A stretch of 64,000 nt of DNA from Lepeophtheirus salmonis (GCF_016086655.4 NC_052140.2:18414001-18478000); one strand, 5' to 3'; counted from the first letter of the stretch, positions 11,805-23,519 are shown. Notes: a model not told the origin generated them from the sequence alone. Program-made: numbers and translations.

Positions 11805-12215
11805 TAGTTAGTCTTGTACTGTTCCTTATTTAGGACTGAGGATCGCTATCCAGTCCAGTCCAACTTGTTGGTCATTAAAGAAGATAAAATTGATCCCTTG
11901 TGACGTCAATGAGAGTGTTTTCCCTCCATTTAACTATTCTGTTATATAATGAAAAAAATTATATAACCAAGTAATGCTAAAATATGTTTGTTTTATAAAG
12001 AAAATATAATACTTTTTGCAAGATATGTGCAATAATCTTTATAAATATTTTCTATATCTCATTTGGCTCAATAAACTAACGATATTTTTTGAAAAATTCA
12101 AAGGACAGCAAGTAAGGACTAGTACCAAAGACCAACAGTCTTATGGACCGGTTCCAAAGACTGACGGTCCGAAAGATCGATAGGACCAGTCCTAAGACTG
12201 GACAGGACTGAATAA
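11805..12215. repeat. GGACTG/CAGTCC-rich block, possible inverted-repeat element
   Basis: The right part (12110-12210) is dense in GGACTG, AAGACTG, GGACCG and CAGTCC motifs in both orientations, for example GGACCAGTCCTAAGACTGGA. A smaller cluster (TTAGGACTGAGGATCGCTA then CCAGTCCAGTCC) lies at 11830-11862 in roughly inverted order. This could be a foldback or MITE-like element of about 400 bases, but the ends are not clean. Confidence 0.35.
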
Positions 12216-12493
12216 ATTCAGGTTACCCCCTCATCCTTGAAGAACAACTCTTTGAAAAAGACACGAAACGAGATAAAATATTTGACGTACATCTGTTTTT
12301 GTGTGAGAATAGTATCTCAAACACATTTGTTCAAGTGTGTTTTACAGTTGTTTTAATTAATAAATGCTAATTGGAATTCATGACTTTTCTTCCCTTCATT
12401 TTTTTCTTTTTCTAAAACACTGGTTATTGATTTATTGAGTAAATTGAGTTGGTAATGGTTAATTCACGTACTACTTATATAATCACTTCTTAC

Positions 12494-12606
12494 CTGTCAA
12501 TACTAATGGCCACGAGATTAAAAATGGAGGATGTGCTGCAGATGACATCAAGGGCTATATAAAAGTCACATGCAATCTTTGGTAGGCCCCACATTCCCCA
12601 ATTAAC
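12494..12606 (-). CDS. Dop2R: D2-like dopamine receptor, exon with TM3
   Basis: Acceptor TTTACAG precedes 12606 and donor GTAAGA begins at 12493. The 113 bases encode residues 100-136 plus two bases of Arg137: VNWGMWGLPKIACDFYIALD then VICSTSSIFNLVAISID. Residue numbers agree with the receptor scheme: C112 is 3.25 (disulfide to C209 of ECL2), D119 is 3.32 (amine-binding aspartate) exactly seven later, and R137 is 3.50 exactly eighteen after that. DVxCSTSSIxNLVAISIDR is the signature of D2-like receptors. It joins the upstream exon in phase 0 (YVL|VNW) and the downstream exon in phase 2. Confidence 0.95.
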
Positions 12607-13059
12607 CTGTAAATAACATTATATTACTTAGTATACAAATCAATAATACATTCATATATACATAATCAATGAGAAAAAATATCATAAGAATACCAATTTT
12701 TGTACAATAAAATTCTGAATAAAACTTGTAACCCTTTGTTCCTTCTTGCCAAATTCTAAAGCGAGTAAATATTAAAGATGATATTATAGCAATATAAAAG
12801 TATATAAAGCTATTATTTAGTGCTTCTCAAATAGGGATACAAGTACACCTTGGGGCACACGGAGGCACTCCATGGGATACTTTATATTTTGAAGAAAATA
12901 TAAAATTAAAAAATAGAATCATTTCAAAAGTCTAGGCAGAGGTCTTGGATCCCACTCTCCCGCCATCTTTGTGGAAAAATAAAGTTTGGAAAGGAATTTT
13001 AAATATTATTTGCAATCGTTTTGATATCATAAACAACAAAACAGAAGGAAAAAAAAAAT

Positions 13060-13650
13060 TGTGCAAGAAATGTTAATGCCCCAAAAAATCCCAATGGAGA
13101 TTGCAAATGGCCTTAATATCAGAAGGAAGGTCGTGTGTGGCATTAATTAGCGATTTGAAACCAAAAGACCACAATCTCTAGAAAGTCTGGCCTAGGTTTG
13201 AAATGAACTTTAAGAACAAGAGCTATAGTTCTGTGTATAAATATTTGGTTTGCGAGAAATCCAGTGAGGATAATTCGCATTATTGCCAAGAAAATGAATG
13301 TCATTTATTAAATATATCTTGGGAGCCCAATGAAGAATAAGAAGGAAGAAACATCTAATTACAATGGACACAAAAGAGATGAGCTTTTAGAGCAAGTTTC
13401 ATTTGCATATATGCAAGAACATGTGTCTATTCCAGCTCCTTTGATCTTAATAGTTTGGATTATTCCATCTAGGCAATAGCTGAGGGAGCTACCTGCAACA
13501 AACCTCGAGGTTTTGTAAGATCTTTGGAGTTCGCCATCAAAACTGCATTGGCTGACTCGTCAGGAAATTATATCCGTTTGTTTCGTGAAGCTTACAAAAG
13601 GTCAACATGGAAGGTGAAAAAGGCCATATTAAATAAATACTGTTAGGTTT
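13060..13650 (+). mobile_element. DD37D-type transposase relic
   Basis: Around 13438 the plus strand reads FDLNSLDYSI (family SPDLNPLDYxIW), then AIAEGATCNKPRGFVRSLEF, AIKTALADSSGNYIRLFREA and YKRSTWKVKKAI, the typical C-terminal helices. The sequence before this is broken into many frames. It belongs to the same superfamily as the elements at 31.5 and 36 kb but is much older. Ends not identified. Confidence 0.55.
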
Positions 13651-14159
13651 TAGTTATAATTAACTAGAAATAAACTTATTTTTGTTCTCACTGTCTTTCC
13701 TAACAAGTTTTTTAAAAAGTTTGAAAAATAATCTTCCGTTTAAGCTTAAATATGACATGGGGAATATGTTCATACTCGAAAGAAAGGGACACATATTTGA
13801 CTTAAAATATATATATTTTGCAAATGATACCTTGAGAACATAAACAATGGAGTAATGATTAACCTGTAATACTTTTTGTTCGGTTGAAAATGTTTTTATT
13901 GTGTGAAAAACATATAATAAAAATAATTTGTCAGAACACGTATTATTTAATTGGTCTTTTCAATTCCTCCTGAACTTTAATGAAGCTGTGAATGGACTCT
14001 GGTAGATGCATAGTAAGTGTTTGGGCCTCCCTATGGGTTGGAAAAGAAAAATAGTGTCTTCTTTGAGGGTAATAAATGATAATAAAAAGTTTGCCGTCCA
14101 TTTACAAACCTCCACAGATTGTATTAAATATACTAAAGCCTGCAGGTACTGCTGAAAAC

Positions 14160-14530
14160 TATATAATAACACACTTCATGCATTTGCAGACTGCCCTGCC
14201 ATCTATATTCTGAAATATTTTGTATCCATAAATATAAAAGGGCTGATGAATGGAGAAGAAAAATATGTTAAAGGTCTTGTTCTTTTTGGAATTTCAAAGA
14301 AGAAGGGTGGAACTTCTGAGGTAAGAAGGGCTCTTGACTTTGCAATTCTTAATTGTAAAGCCAACATCGCCAGCCGACTAACTAACTATTAGCCTTTCGG
14401 GAGGATGAGTTAAGAGGTATCATCTTGGCAGCTTCAGCCTTCTATATCTCTTTCACAATGAAAATTCTTGAAGCAGGGCGGGAGTCATGGAATTTTGCAG
14501 GTACCCTCCATCAACTTCACGGAATCACCA
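14160..14530 (+). mobile_element. non-LTR retrotransposon (LINE) C-terminal relic
   Basis: Plus frame HAFADCPAIYILKYF resembles the zinc-binding tail after the reverse transcriptase (ETxxHALxxCP). It continues GLVLFGISKKKGGTSEVRRA then LDFAILNCKANIASRLTN, matching the LINE pattern LLGI..KKG...E.RRA.NF.I.NAK.NI. After a frameshift it reads REDELRGIILAASAFYISFT and MKILEAGRESWNF. No RT domain or poly-A tail seen. The AG and GTAAG sites flanking 14190-14320 are coincidental. Confidence 0.55.
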
Positions 14531-14888
14531 AAGTATTTAAAAAAAGGTTTAAGAAATTTTAACAAATAATTATCATAATTGTTAATTCGCATTTTTACAG
14601 TTTTTTTTTTGAAGATTGATTTTTATAATATTTGTTGAAATTCTTCACCGGACCATTATGTATAAACTATAATGTTTATTTATGTACTTTTTACACAATT
14701 GCTCCGGTTTATTTATATAAGTATATGTTCCGTATAATATATAAACTAAATAAAGAATGCTGAAAAAAAAAGTTCAACAAATGGTGTATTTGGTACAAAG
14801 TATTTATTTCTATAAAATATTAAACAAAAAGAAATTGATTGACTTAAGCCGTAATATCAAAACGTAAGCAAAAAAAAAAAAGTACTAT

Positions 14889-15149
14889 TCATGCGTGAAA
14901 AGAAAATACCTTCTTTTTTATATTTGTATGAAACTTAAGAAAACAATTGTGATCTTTGTTACAACTAAGTGCTACGCCACATTTACTACAAGTAAAATGA
15001 GTTATTAAATGACATCTTCGACTGATCAACCCTTTGAACTGAACTGTAGAAACAGGAGTTTCACCTGTCAGAGATGAGAGCAACAATACAACATTACAAT
15101 AATAAATTTGTACGCATGTTACATCGACACCATAGATGATTTTAACCAT
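14889..15149 (-). pseudogene. degenerate C2H2 zinc-finger frame
   Basis: An 86-codon minus frame contains the finger linker TGETP (TGEKP in the family), then LISRRCHLITHFTCSKCGVA and LSCNKDHNCFLKFHTN. The second unit keeps C-x2-C and the last His but has Phe where the first zinc His should be; the first unit has lost its C-x2-C pair (VQF). A fragment of a multi-finger protein that has lost metal binding in both units. It ends in AHFSFVKKK-like low-complexity residues before the stop. Confidence 0.45.
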
Positions 15150-15789
15150 TCCGGTAAAAAAAACCTAGTCCATGTCATGTCATATCTTTCTCAGCTTGTA
15201 ATTTGCAGTTTGCCAACCTATAACGCTTAACCATTCCATGTGAAAATATGCCTTGTTTGGAAGGCCAATTATATAATTTCAATGAATTGTAATAATTGTC
15301 AAAAAACAGTTTATATCCAACATTTATTAGAAACTTTCAGCTTAACCGCACCATAATATGAGGATGCTCCTTAATTCGGCTCATCATCTTTTCTTCCCGA
15401 AGGATTGATTTCTTCCCCTACATACTCCCCGAAATTATACGAATATCCTAAAGCACCACATAATAGAAAAATTTTATCCCCCATTTCTGAGGTTTGGCGG
15501 GCGCATACTGTTTGAAGAAACATTTTCATTTTGTTGGAGGCATCTGCTTATCAATACTAAGAATCTCTTGAAATGTATAAGTTTTCTCTGAAATGATCAA
15601 AGACTGAGCGGATTTTATATAATCTGTCATGATTTTCATCAAAGGGAAATATATGTCATTTTTTTTTTGTGTAGTGAAGATAACGCCTTATTTTTATAAA
15701 CAAATTTATCATTGATATATGTGGTTAACAACAGTATAAAGGTTTTAGGTCCCTTTCATGCAATTGTGGCATATATGAAAAAGAAAAAG

Positions 15790-15873
15790 GAGAATTGTTG
15801 CACATATGCAACAAATTTCTAGTTTATGGAAAATTCCTCGAATTGATTTTGTTGCACGTGTGCAACAGTTCTC
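15790..15873. repeat. nested palindrome module with two TTGCAC cores
   Basis: Two inner palindromes: TTGTTGCA-CATA-TGCAACAA (15795-15814) and TGTTGCAC-GT-GTGCAACA (15850-15867). They are enclosed by inverted arms GAGAATTGTTGCAC (15790-15803) and the complement of GAGAACTGTTGCAC (15860-15873), which differ at one base. The cores resemble C/EBP or PAR-bZIP half-sites (TTGCAC) and the second contains an E-box CACGTG. It lies within receptor intron 1. A regulatory role is only inference. Confidence 0.6.
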
Positions 15874-16365
15874 AATTCAATAAGGGCCATAAAATATTAC
15901 ATATATAACAAACTAGTAAAATATTTGCATTTAAATATTTATAATACATTAGAAAATAATAAAATATTTTTTTATTACTATTAGTAGCAACAGATTTTAA
16001 AGTTTAGGGTCCAGAACCAATCAAATAGCTCATTACTACTCGCTTGTGGTATCAAAGATATTGATTACATTTTCACCGGATCTTTTGAAACAATATAATA
16101 ATCATCCTAATCACGCTAATGAACATATTCCTAGTAGATCTTAAATAGTTTCAGATAAAAGCATATTTATTGAATATTATATTTGACCAACGTTTTTTAG
16201 GCATTTCACAAATGTGGAACAAAAATTGTTTAAGGGATAAAGGGCGGTATCTGTTCTACTGAGAACACAGAAGGACTGGTGACCAGGAAGTTAGTAACAC
16301 TGCCTCTCCAAAGATTAAGACAATATTCGGAAGAATAAGTCCTAATGGGATTAATGTCCACAAGC

Positions 16366-16805
16366 TCTAGTCCTCCCATGAGCTAGTGTCTTTTTTCTGT
16401 CAAGAGAAGTTGGTTAATAGTGGAATGAAGCCAGCGCATCTTCAACGTAATCTGAAACCAAAACTTGGACCTTATATTTTTAGGAATCCTCAGTTTTTCA
16501 TCAAGAAAACTGTACGAGTTTAGTTTATCTCAAAACTCGATGTGGATAGCATCTACAGAATCACCCAAAGCCCTAAAGGCATCTTATCCGCTGCCGTTGA
16601 TAATGGCTTTTGTTATTTTTTCCCCTTATCATTTGCAAACAGTTGAGTAAAATGAAGTATTTTTGCTCTCGAAAAGTATAATTAAACATGCAGTACTGTG
16701 AAGGTATTTTTTTCAACTATAAATATTTTGTTCTGGTTAGGGCTACGTGTCTGTAAAATATTTTACAGGTGGTACATCACTAAAAAAAAGTTAAGAATCC
16801 TTGCC
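16366..16805 (+). mobile_element. hAT transposase relic (second copy)
   Basis: The plus frame reads CQEKLVNSGMKPAHLQRNLK then PKLGPYIFRNPQFFIKK, matching the BED-like region of ZBED5/FAM200-type hAT proteins (C..CxxxLxNSxMxPAxLxRHLxTxH). A second frame (16555-16650) gives ESPKALKASYPLPLIMAF, matching EALxASYxVALxIA. The 3' end GTTAAGAATCCTTGCCCTA (about 16789-16807) looks like a hAT terminus. Catalytic core absent; frameshifted. Confidence 0.6.
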
Positions 16806-18008
16806 CTATTTGCGATAAGTATCATTTCATTCCGAGGAAAAAGTTCCGACCAAGGCAAGTGAATCCAGAGTAAAATTTATCTGCAATAACAAAAATAATT
16901 GGGATTTATCGCGTTTTCATGTAAGGACATAATTGTTGATTTTGCCTTTTTTGGCATAAACCACCAAGTTTGACAAAAATGATGTTTTTCCCCCATTAAT
17001 ATTAAAGAAATATAGTTTACTATTATATGTCAAAATAGGACCAAGACATAAAAGGACTTAAGCCTTACTGTCTATCAAAAATATATCCTTTTATTGCGTA
17101 ATTTTATTATTTATCGAACCTCATATGTACAATTTAAAACGTTGTTACTTCATTATAAAATGTTATTTCCAAATTGCAGGCATATAAAAATTAACTACCA
17201 TAATGGAAAGAATAATTTTTTGGTTCCCAATCAAGTAATCAAAAAAAAAAAAATATATATTATTCAAATTAATGTCCTAGATAGCTAGGGATATTCAGCA
17301 TATATAACTTTAATTTAATTTACATATTCCTATTTATCAATGGCATTAAGTGATATTCATTGCAAGTGTTAAGTCTTTTATATTAATAAATTCATTTTAT
17401 GGAGTTTATCAAAATATATTATAATTTATTTGCATTTTATATTTATGAATATCTACTTTAAGCCCCATAATGACGTCTCCTTTATTTATGATGCAATTCA
17501 TGACGTCAGTAAAAAGACTATATCTTTTTTTTTATAGCCATATTTTTATTCCACATATTAAATCGTATCTACAAGTATTATATATTTAGGATATGCTCTA
17601 TCAAATAAATATGTACTATTACAAGTTAACAAAACAAAAAAAGAACGATACGAGTGCCTATCTTTTTTTTTGTTCTCTTCCTCCAAGGTACGGGATTTAC
17701 AAGTAAATACTATCGATAGATGGAAATATCATCAACACATTAACGTAGCATATTAAAAAGGGAAACCAACAATATCTCTCCATAATGATATTATGAAAAA
17801 TCAAAACACCAAAGGAAGAAATGGTACATCATTAGTGACAATTATTTCATTAATAGATTTAATACAGGTGAGTATTGTTCGAAAAACTCAAATATTTTTG
17901 TTTTATTTAATAAATATAAGTCATGTGAGGTTATAGATATATCCTGTTGCATCAAGTCAAAATCGAATCATCGGAGGTAATCCCATGAGCTCCCTTGTTG
18001 CGGCTCTC

Positions 18009-18449
18009 TCAAATCCTTTGTTTATATTCCTTCTCTTCGCCAACGCCGCAACTATCCATCATATGGAATTTAACAATGCATTTATTCACTAATGCGTACC
18101 TCTCATTCTCTACTATTAAACCATACCTTATCTGAGACTCTGATAGCTTTTTCCCAATAAATGCCTCCACACTCTTCTCATGTGTGTTTTAATGTATCTT
18201 AAAAGTGACTAATTTTTTTATCATTACTATTTCCCTACATTCAGAACACTTGAGCATATTTCCTTCCTCCGTTTCTAGGTTTACAACATAGAATAGTCTT
18301 GATGCAATTTTATATGTGTTGAGCATTTTGCTCGAAGTTAGATTCCTCTCATAGATTGCATAGAAGAAAGTTATCTGCTTGCCTGTTTCAATTCCAGTCC
18401 TTTTTAAAGACGAAAAAAAATAGTCTCGCTTCCTCTTCCCACCAAAATT
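18009..18449 (-). pseudogene. 147-codon C2H2-like reading frame with one stop, family unknown
   Basis: The minus strand is open from 18449 for 86 codons, has a TAA at 18189-18191, then is open for 59 more codons to a TGA at 18009-18011. It starts GGKRKRDYFFSSLKRTGIET, then GKQITFFYAIYERNLTSSKM, and includes MLKCSECREIVMIKKL and FKIH-stop-NTHEK. Two Cys (C-x2-C) and two His (H-x3-H, spanning the stop) suggest a zinc finger with a 14-residue spacer, longer than the usual 12. I do not recognise the family. No splice sites would remove the stop. Either a recently silenced gene copy or part of an unidentified repeat. Confidence 0.45.
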
Positions 18450-20089
18450 TTAACCCTCATTAATTCGTTTGAATAATTTGTGGATTTATTCCTTACATCA
18501 TTTTGATATCTTGAGTTTACTTGGAACTTCAGTAGTGCCATGAGTGGCTTCTCTATATCTTAATAAGAAATTCAATTATTTTGTAGAGTTTATTTGCAAC
18601 TTTAGTTGTGGCATGACTGCACACTCTATTTCTTATTAAAAAACTTAATTATCTTGTAATATTTATTCAATTTAAAAAAAAGGAAGTAAAATAACCATTC
18701 TATAAATCATTATCCTATTAAAGAAGTAATTTAAATAAAAATACTCCATGACAACAATTTTTGTAAAGTCTGGTCTTCATTTAACCAAATACTTTGGATC
18801 TTATAATACAAAATAATTGCTTAATATCATCTTTTAATTCTAATCTAAGAAAGTAAATCCAACATGTTGGGGAAATGATATGTGGCAATTGGCTAATCGT
18901 ATTCTGTATTGAGTCAATTTGCTCATAATGATAGATTAAAAAGATGACAAGATGCAGTAATAATATAATAAATATATTATAATAGGACATGAACGTTGTT
19001 TACAGATATTAGGCTGTAAGCAAAGCAATAGATAGTAGCTCTTTCTTGCTTCGTAAAAATACAAAAATGATATTATAATCGATTACAAAATATTAGTGTT
19101 TATTTTGACTATATGAAGGGTGACCTGCATTTTATTTTCATACTTGTAAGTATCAAATAAAAAAAATAGGTGAAAATCTATCTATGTTTATGAATATAAT
19201 ACGGTAGACTACTATTAGTTACCTTGTAACTTTGACAACTGCATCTAAATCATGTATGAGTATTTTTCGATTTTCTTTAGATAGGGGAAGTTCATAATTA
19301 TCTTAGTAGTAGGTTTATTTTTATAATAAAAAGCCCATTAGTATAGCGAAGACAACATTTGTTCAAAGAAACCCATGTTAAGGGTCGAGAAACTTTGATC
19401 CTGTACACGACATTGAAGAGATTGTCAGAAGGTGTGTGTAAATTGGATATTCCTAAGAACGGGGAGGATGCTGATCCACAAATCCGATTTGTCCGTAGAA
19501 GAGATTCAACCAAATTACAATGAATGAAAAGGATTTCCACGTAGTTTCACCTATTATCTTCTCCTGCCTCCCTCTTTTTGCCGACTGCTGAGTGATGAAA
19601 TTCAAAGGCATAACTACACACCACCAAAGGTTTGTGAATCAAAAAGAATTTGTACGGCCCCCTTTATATACCTAGTCCCAGGTGTATATTACTCACAAAA
19701 GATAAAATTATTCTCGGCATACTCCTTTTTTTAAACAACCTGCTGCCGAGTATAACACGACCTAATGGATAAATGATATTTTTTTGTTTGCCTATTGCTA
19801 CTTGTTATTTCTCAAATACAGGATCTTTGATGTAAATCCGGACAACCTGTAACTGTATTCTGATCAATAAGGGGAAAAAGTAAAGGGTTGAAATTTTATT
19901 TACAAGTTCTAAAATAAAAAAGAAATAAATCTTTGAATGTGTTTCCCATTTTTGCAAATCATTTGTTTGATACGATCCCTATAGGATTACAGTCGCTGCT
20001 GTTGTTTGAATTGGCAGATATCTTCCTCTCTAACTCCCCCTAAAAGAAGTAAAAAGGGAATAATAAGGGGGGAGGTAAAAAGGCCATGT

Positions 20090-20330
20090 GTGGGCGTATC
20101 AAAATGACACAGTCTCTTCTTCAAACAAATTTTGGGTCTTGCAGGTCTTGTGAGTTAGAACGATTCTTGTTGAAACAGGAGCATTCGCCACAGCTTTCAT
20201 CCAAAGTATTACATGGTCAGACAGGGGTTCATAGTACCTGTCAGCAGCCACACTCTCCTTTGGCTCAAAGAAGATGGTGGGTATGCCATTTCCGTTGTTC
20301 CCAACGACCCCATTGTTTCTCATCCAATTA
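20090..20330 (-). mobile_element. DD37D-type transposase mid-domain fragment
   Basis: Minus frame: VVGNNGNGIPTIFFEPKESV, AADRYYEPLSDHVILWMKAV, matching the strand between the first and second catalytic aspartates (VxxxGxxxPPFFFxPxExV...YxxxLxxxVxPWMK). The aspartate motifs themselves are not present. The plus frame 20340-20544 next to it is not part of it and is unidentified. Confidence 0.55.
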
Positions 20331-20730
20331 TAAGATGATTCGGGTTATCATGGGACTTCAAATCGGTCAGCAGTTTTCTTCCTTGGGCAGCCTGGATGTC
20401 ATTCATTTTGTGAACCTAATATTAGAAAAATATGGAAAAAAGCTATCCCCCACAGAATGCCACGTTGCAAAATCTCTTAGAGGAAGAGTCAAATATAAAG
20501 AGAAGGCAACACTTGCTAAAATATCGAATGAGCTAAAAAGATAGGGTTGAAATCAAAGCACTACAGAGTGGGAAACCAAAATTTCAAGTATCATGAGAAA
20601 ACGACAAAAAACGTGGTTTTGATAGGCTCAAGAAAGGACAACTCAAAACCAATTTGTGATATGTTTAAATTGACTATTTTTAAGTCCTCTTTTGCAATCA
20701 ATAAAAGCCTCCACACGTAGATGAAAAGAA

Positions 20731-21033
20731 TTAGTAGGTTTTGAAGGCATTTCCCAGGATGTAAGACATTGTCACAAATACAGATTTGGATCTGACATTA
20801 TTCTTTCCCCTTAGGAGAGATATACACCCCAAAACTGGAGATTTCATGGTGTTCAGGTCAAGGGTGTTGGAGGGCAACATGTATGCAGGCCAGAAGTCAG
20901 CCAATAATGTAACTGCAGAAGATTTGGTTCTTGGTTTATTGGGTGCTTTCAACATCGTTATCATCCTTAATTGACTTCTTAATGTTGAACTGACATCCAC
21001 CTTGAGAGTTTCATAATAATTCTTTTCGTACAT
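20731..21033 (-). mobile_element. DD37D-type transposase C-terminal fragment
   Basis: Minus frame of 100 codons includes LADFWPAYMLPSNTLDLNTM, matching FWPxxMWPSNSPDLNPMD, then SPVLGCISLLRGKNNVRSKS. The last catalytic Asp has become Lys. On the minus strand this C-terminal piece precedes the mid-domain piece at 20090-20330, the wrong order for one element, so either two insertions or a rearrangement. Confidence 0.5.
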
Positions 21034-21521
21034 ATCTAAATTTAAATTATTTGCTTATAAATAAGTTAAAAAGCATTTTCATTATATAAAATAACAAAAA
21101 TCAATATTCTAATGAAATAAGTACGGTTTTATAGTAAACATACACACAATAAAGCTTTTGTATTTAAAAAAAAGAAGTTATATTTATAGTTTGAAAAATT
21201 TACCAAACAACAATGCAAATATCTATTTTTAGATACAAATAATAATCGACAATAATTTGTATAGTCCTTTGAATGAAATTGTATTATCGAAGCCAAAACT
21301 ATTCAAATAATATAGAATGTAGGGAGATAAATTGAAACATTAAATTTCTCACCAAAAATTCATATTGATAAACAAATAATTTGGGATTCTTTTTGTGCTT
21401 GATTACAGTATTATTTGAACAAGAAATTTCTATAATTTTCTGAAAATTACTTTAACTTTCCCTACATAATATTTGAAAAACTCGATATAAAATGAATGAT
21501 CAAAACTTGATATCTTAGATT

Positions 21522-22026
21522 ATAAGAAGGTTGTCTGAACGGTTTCCGACCTCAACATAAATAAGGGCTAGGCCCATCTATATTGTATCTATTGACAGTC
21601 ACTCAACAATTTATCAGCATTTTGTAACGTACATTCTTTTGAGTGAGTTGATGTTGAGTGTTTTTGTGAAGAAAAAAAAAGGATTTTTTTTTTCTTTTTC
21701 AACATAGTCTCCTTTTAACTTTACATTCTTCTCCCAGCGATGCTCCCTTCTCTTTAACCTCCCATCTGTAAATTTGCAAGGAAATGTGTGTTGTATTAAA
21801 AAGTGACTTTGTTGAAAAACGAAAAAATATAAAATAAAAAAATTAATCTGCAAAAATACTCACATATACTCACTCAAACGGATGTTATATAACAACGCTG
21901 CATCAAATATGGTTGAAACTTTTGTGAGTAATTGTCAACAGATGCAATTTAAATGTGACTAACTTATATTTACGAGTACTGTCATCTTCATGTAGAGATC
22001 AGTAACTTTTCAGAGGACCCTCGTAT
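21522..22026 (-). mobile_element. internally deleted mariner, copy A
   Basis: Inverted ends: left GGTTGTCTGAACGGTTTCCG (21529-21548), right (complement) GGGTCCTCTGAAAAGTTACT near 22020. The minus frame at 21614-21853 contains LKRREHRWEKNVKLKGDYVE, the C-terminus of mariner transposases (KRWxKCIxLKGDYVEK). About 500 bases against 1.3 kb for a full mariner. Relatives at 30492, 34013 and 34182. Confidence 0.7.
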
Positions 22027-22169
22027 ATTAATATAATCTATAGTTTATTTGAACTTGTTTAGAATTTCAATTACGCCTAGTACGGAAAAGTAATCATATA
22101 GGGGTAGAAAATAACCTTCAAATTTATATTTGAAGGGTACAGTGAAGAAAAAAAGCATTTGATTCATTA

Positions 22170-22520
22170 CCGATTTGGTAAATAGGTCAGCTGAAGGAAT
22201 TTTTTATTTGAAATTGAGGTCATAAAACAGGCTAGACCACTTACTGACCTTAATGTGCTTCTTATTGAGCCACTTTTTCGTTGCTTTGGCAATATGTTGG
22301 GGTAATACAGGGGAAATTCATAACACAAAGAATTTTCAATGACCTTTCTTGAGGAAAAGAGGTTGTCACCGAATATTTACTAGGTGCATCGTCCTGTCCG
22401 TTCTATCTTCTATACATTGAAGTCCTTCTTTCCCCTTAGCAGAGAAATACGCCCAAAAAGGTAATGTTATCTGGATTATACTCTTCATTTTCCCCTTCCA
22501 ACTACTTTTTTGTTGATATA
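22170..22520 (-). mobile_element. Tc1-like (DD34E) transposase relic
   Basis: Minus frames read FWAYFSAKGKEGLQCIEDRT (Tc1: VWGCFSAxGxGxLxxIxG), and later AKATKKWLNKKHIKVSKWSS (Tc1: KATxxWLxxxxIxVLEWPSQSPDLNPIE). The final catalytic Glu is not preserved. Adjacent to, but separate from, the mariner at 21.5-22.0 kb. Confidence 0.6.
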
Positions 22521-23519
22521 GTATCTATAAAGTTATTATAATTATAGACCATGTTTTTCTTTGTCAGTAAAAGAATGTTACAAAATCAAATAAAAGTCAA
22601 ACACTTATTTTCCCCCACTGTATACAATAAAAATAAACAGCTTGTATGCAAAAATTGATAGGACAATTTGAATGAAGGTATTGATTTGTATTTTATTATC
22701 CTGAACAATAATCTGCGTTATATTATACAATTATAATGTAAATTTAATGCCTTTAGTTTTTTTTTTCATGATCACAATAAAGAAACTGCTTCAACTATCC
22801 CCGTTGTCCTTTATTTCAATGAGGGCGAGTCTAAAGTTTTAATTAAGAAAAGTAAATTTCCTAATTCCAATAGAAGTCAGGACTCATGATATGTACATTG
22901 CTGCAATAACCCCATCTTTGATAAACAAAATAGCATTACAAGACTATCTTTCTATATGTAACAATAAAATTGAAGTCCAACGGCTAATTATGCCATTAAA
23001 ATGAAGGCTATGAACGATTTTTGAATCATTTTGAATCAAGATTTTATCTCAAAATAAGAAAAAGCAAATTAATTTTGCATGAAGTCATTGGAGCTTTCAA
23101 TAATAAACTTCTAGGTTCAACAGACAAAAGGTTTACTTATTGTAAATTATCCAGTACCTAGCAAGTTGGAATTAAATTTTATAAAGACAAATGTGAAGAA
23201 CGCCCTTTTTGCTGTACAATAGACACTACACACCATTTTTATTTAGAATTTCCTTTTTTAAGTATAATATACAGGGATGATCTTACCTACTAGTACGCAT
23301 TGTTTTTTTTGCAATCCGGAATGGCATTGGTGCAAAATCTCAGACGAGGACAGCCAGACATCTAATCTCTTAACAGAGCAAGCTGGGACGGTTGGAAAGA
23401 GTATAAAAGATTATTTATTTTCTCAATTTTAACTCAAATTCTGATACATTTGGGTTCTTATCTGATGAAAAAAAAATTCACCATTGTTGTCTCTTTGAAT
23501 AAGCAGAACAACTGAATAT

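Larger units (their letters stand above)
5740..12493 (-). other. Dop2R: intron 2 of the D2-like receptor gene
   Basis: 6754 bases between GTAAGA (donor at 12493) and TTTATAG (acceptor ending at 5740). The split codon AG|G gives Arg137 of DRY. It holds two DD37D relics, two copies of dispersed repeat R1 and an AT-rich tandem repeat, listed separately. Unclaimed parts (6124-7460, 7561-8130, 8650-10065, 10746-11800) show no gene I recognise. Open frames at 6586-6798 (minus, cysteine-rich) and 11517-11792 (plus, with an overlapping minus frame) match nothing I know. Confidence 0.85.

Noticed and set aside
14190..14320. 43 open codons flanked by TTTGCAG and GTAAGA, looking like an exon
   Set aside because: The frame continues past the donor with a LINE C-terminal pattern, so the splice-like sites are coincidental.
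19298..19540. 80-codon minus frame with HCNLVESLLRTNR and RIKVSRPLTWVSLNK
   Set aside because: Protein-like, with a vague likeness to proteins of large virus-like transposons, but too weak to name; listed only as unidentified within the intron.
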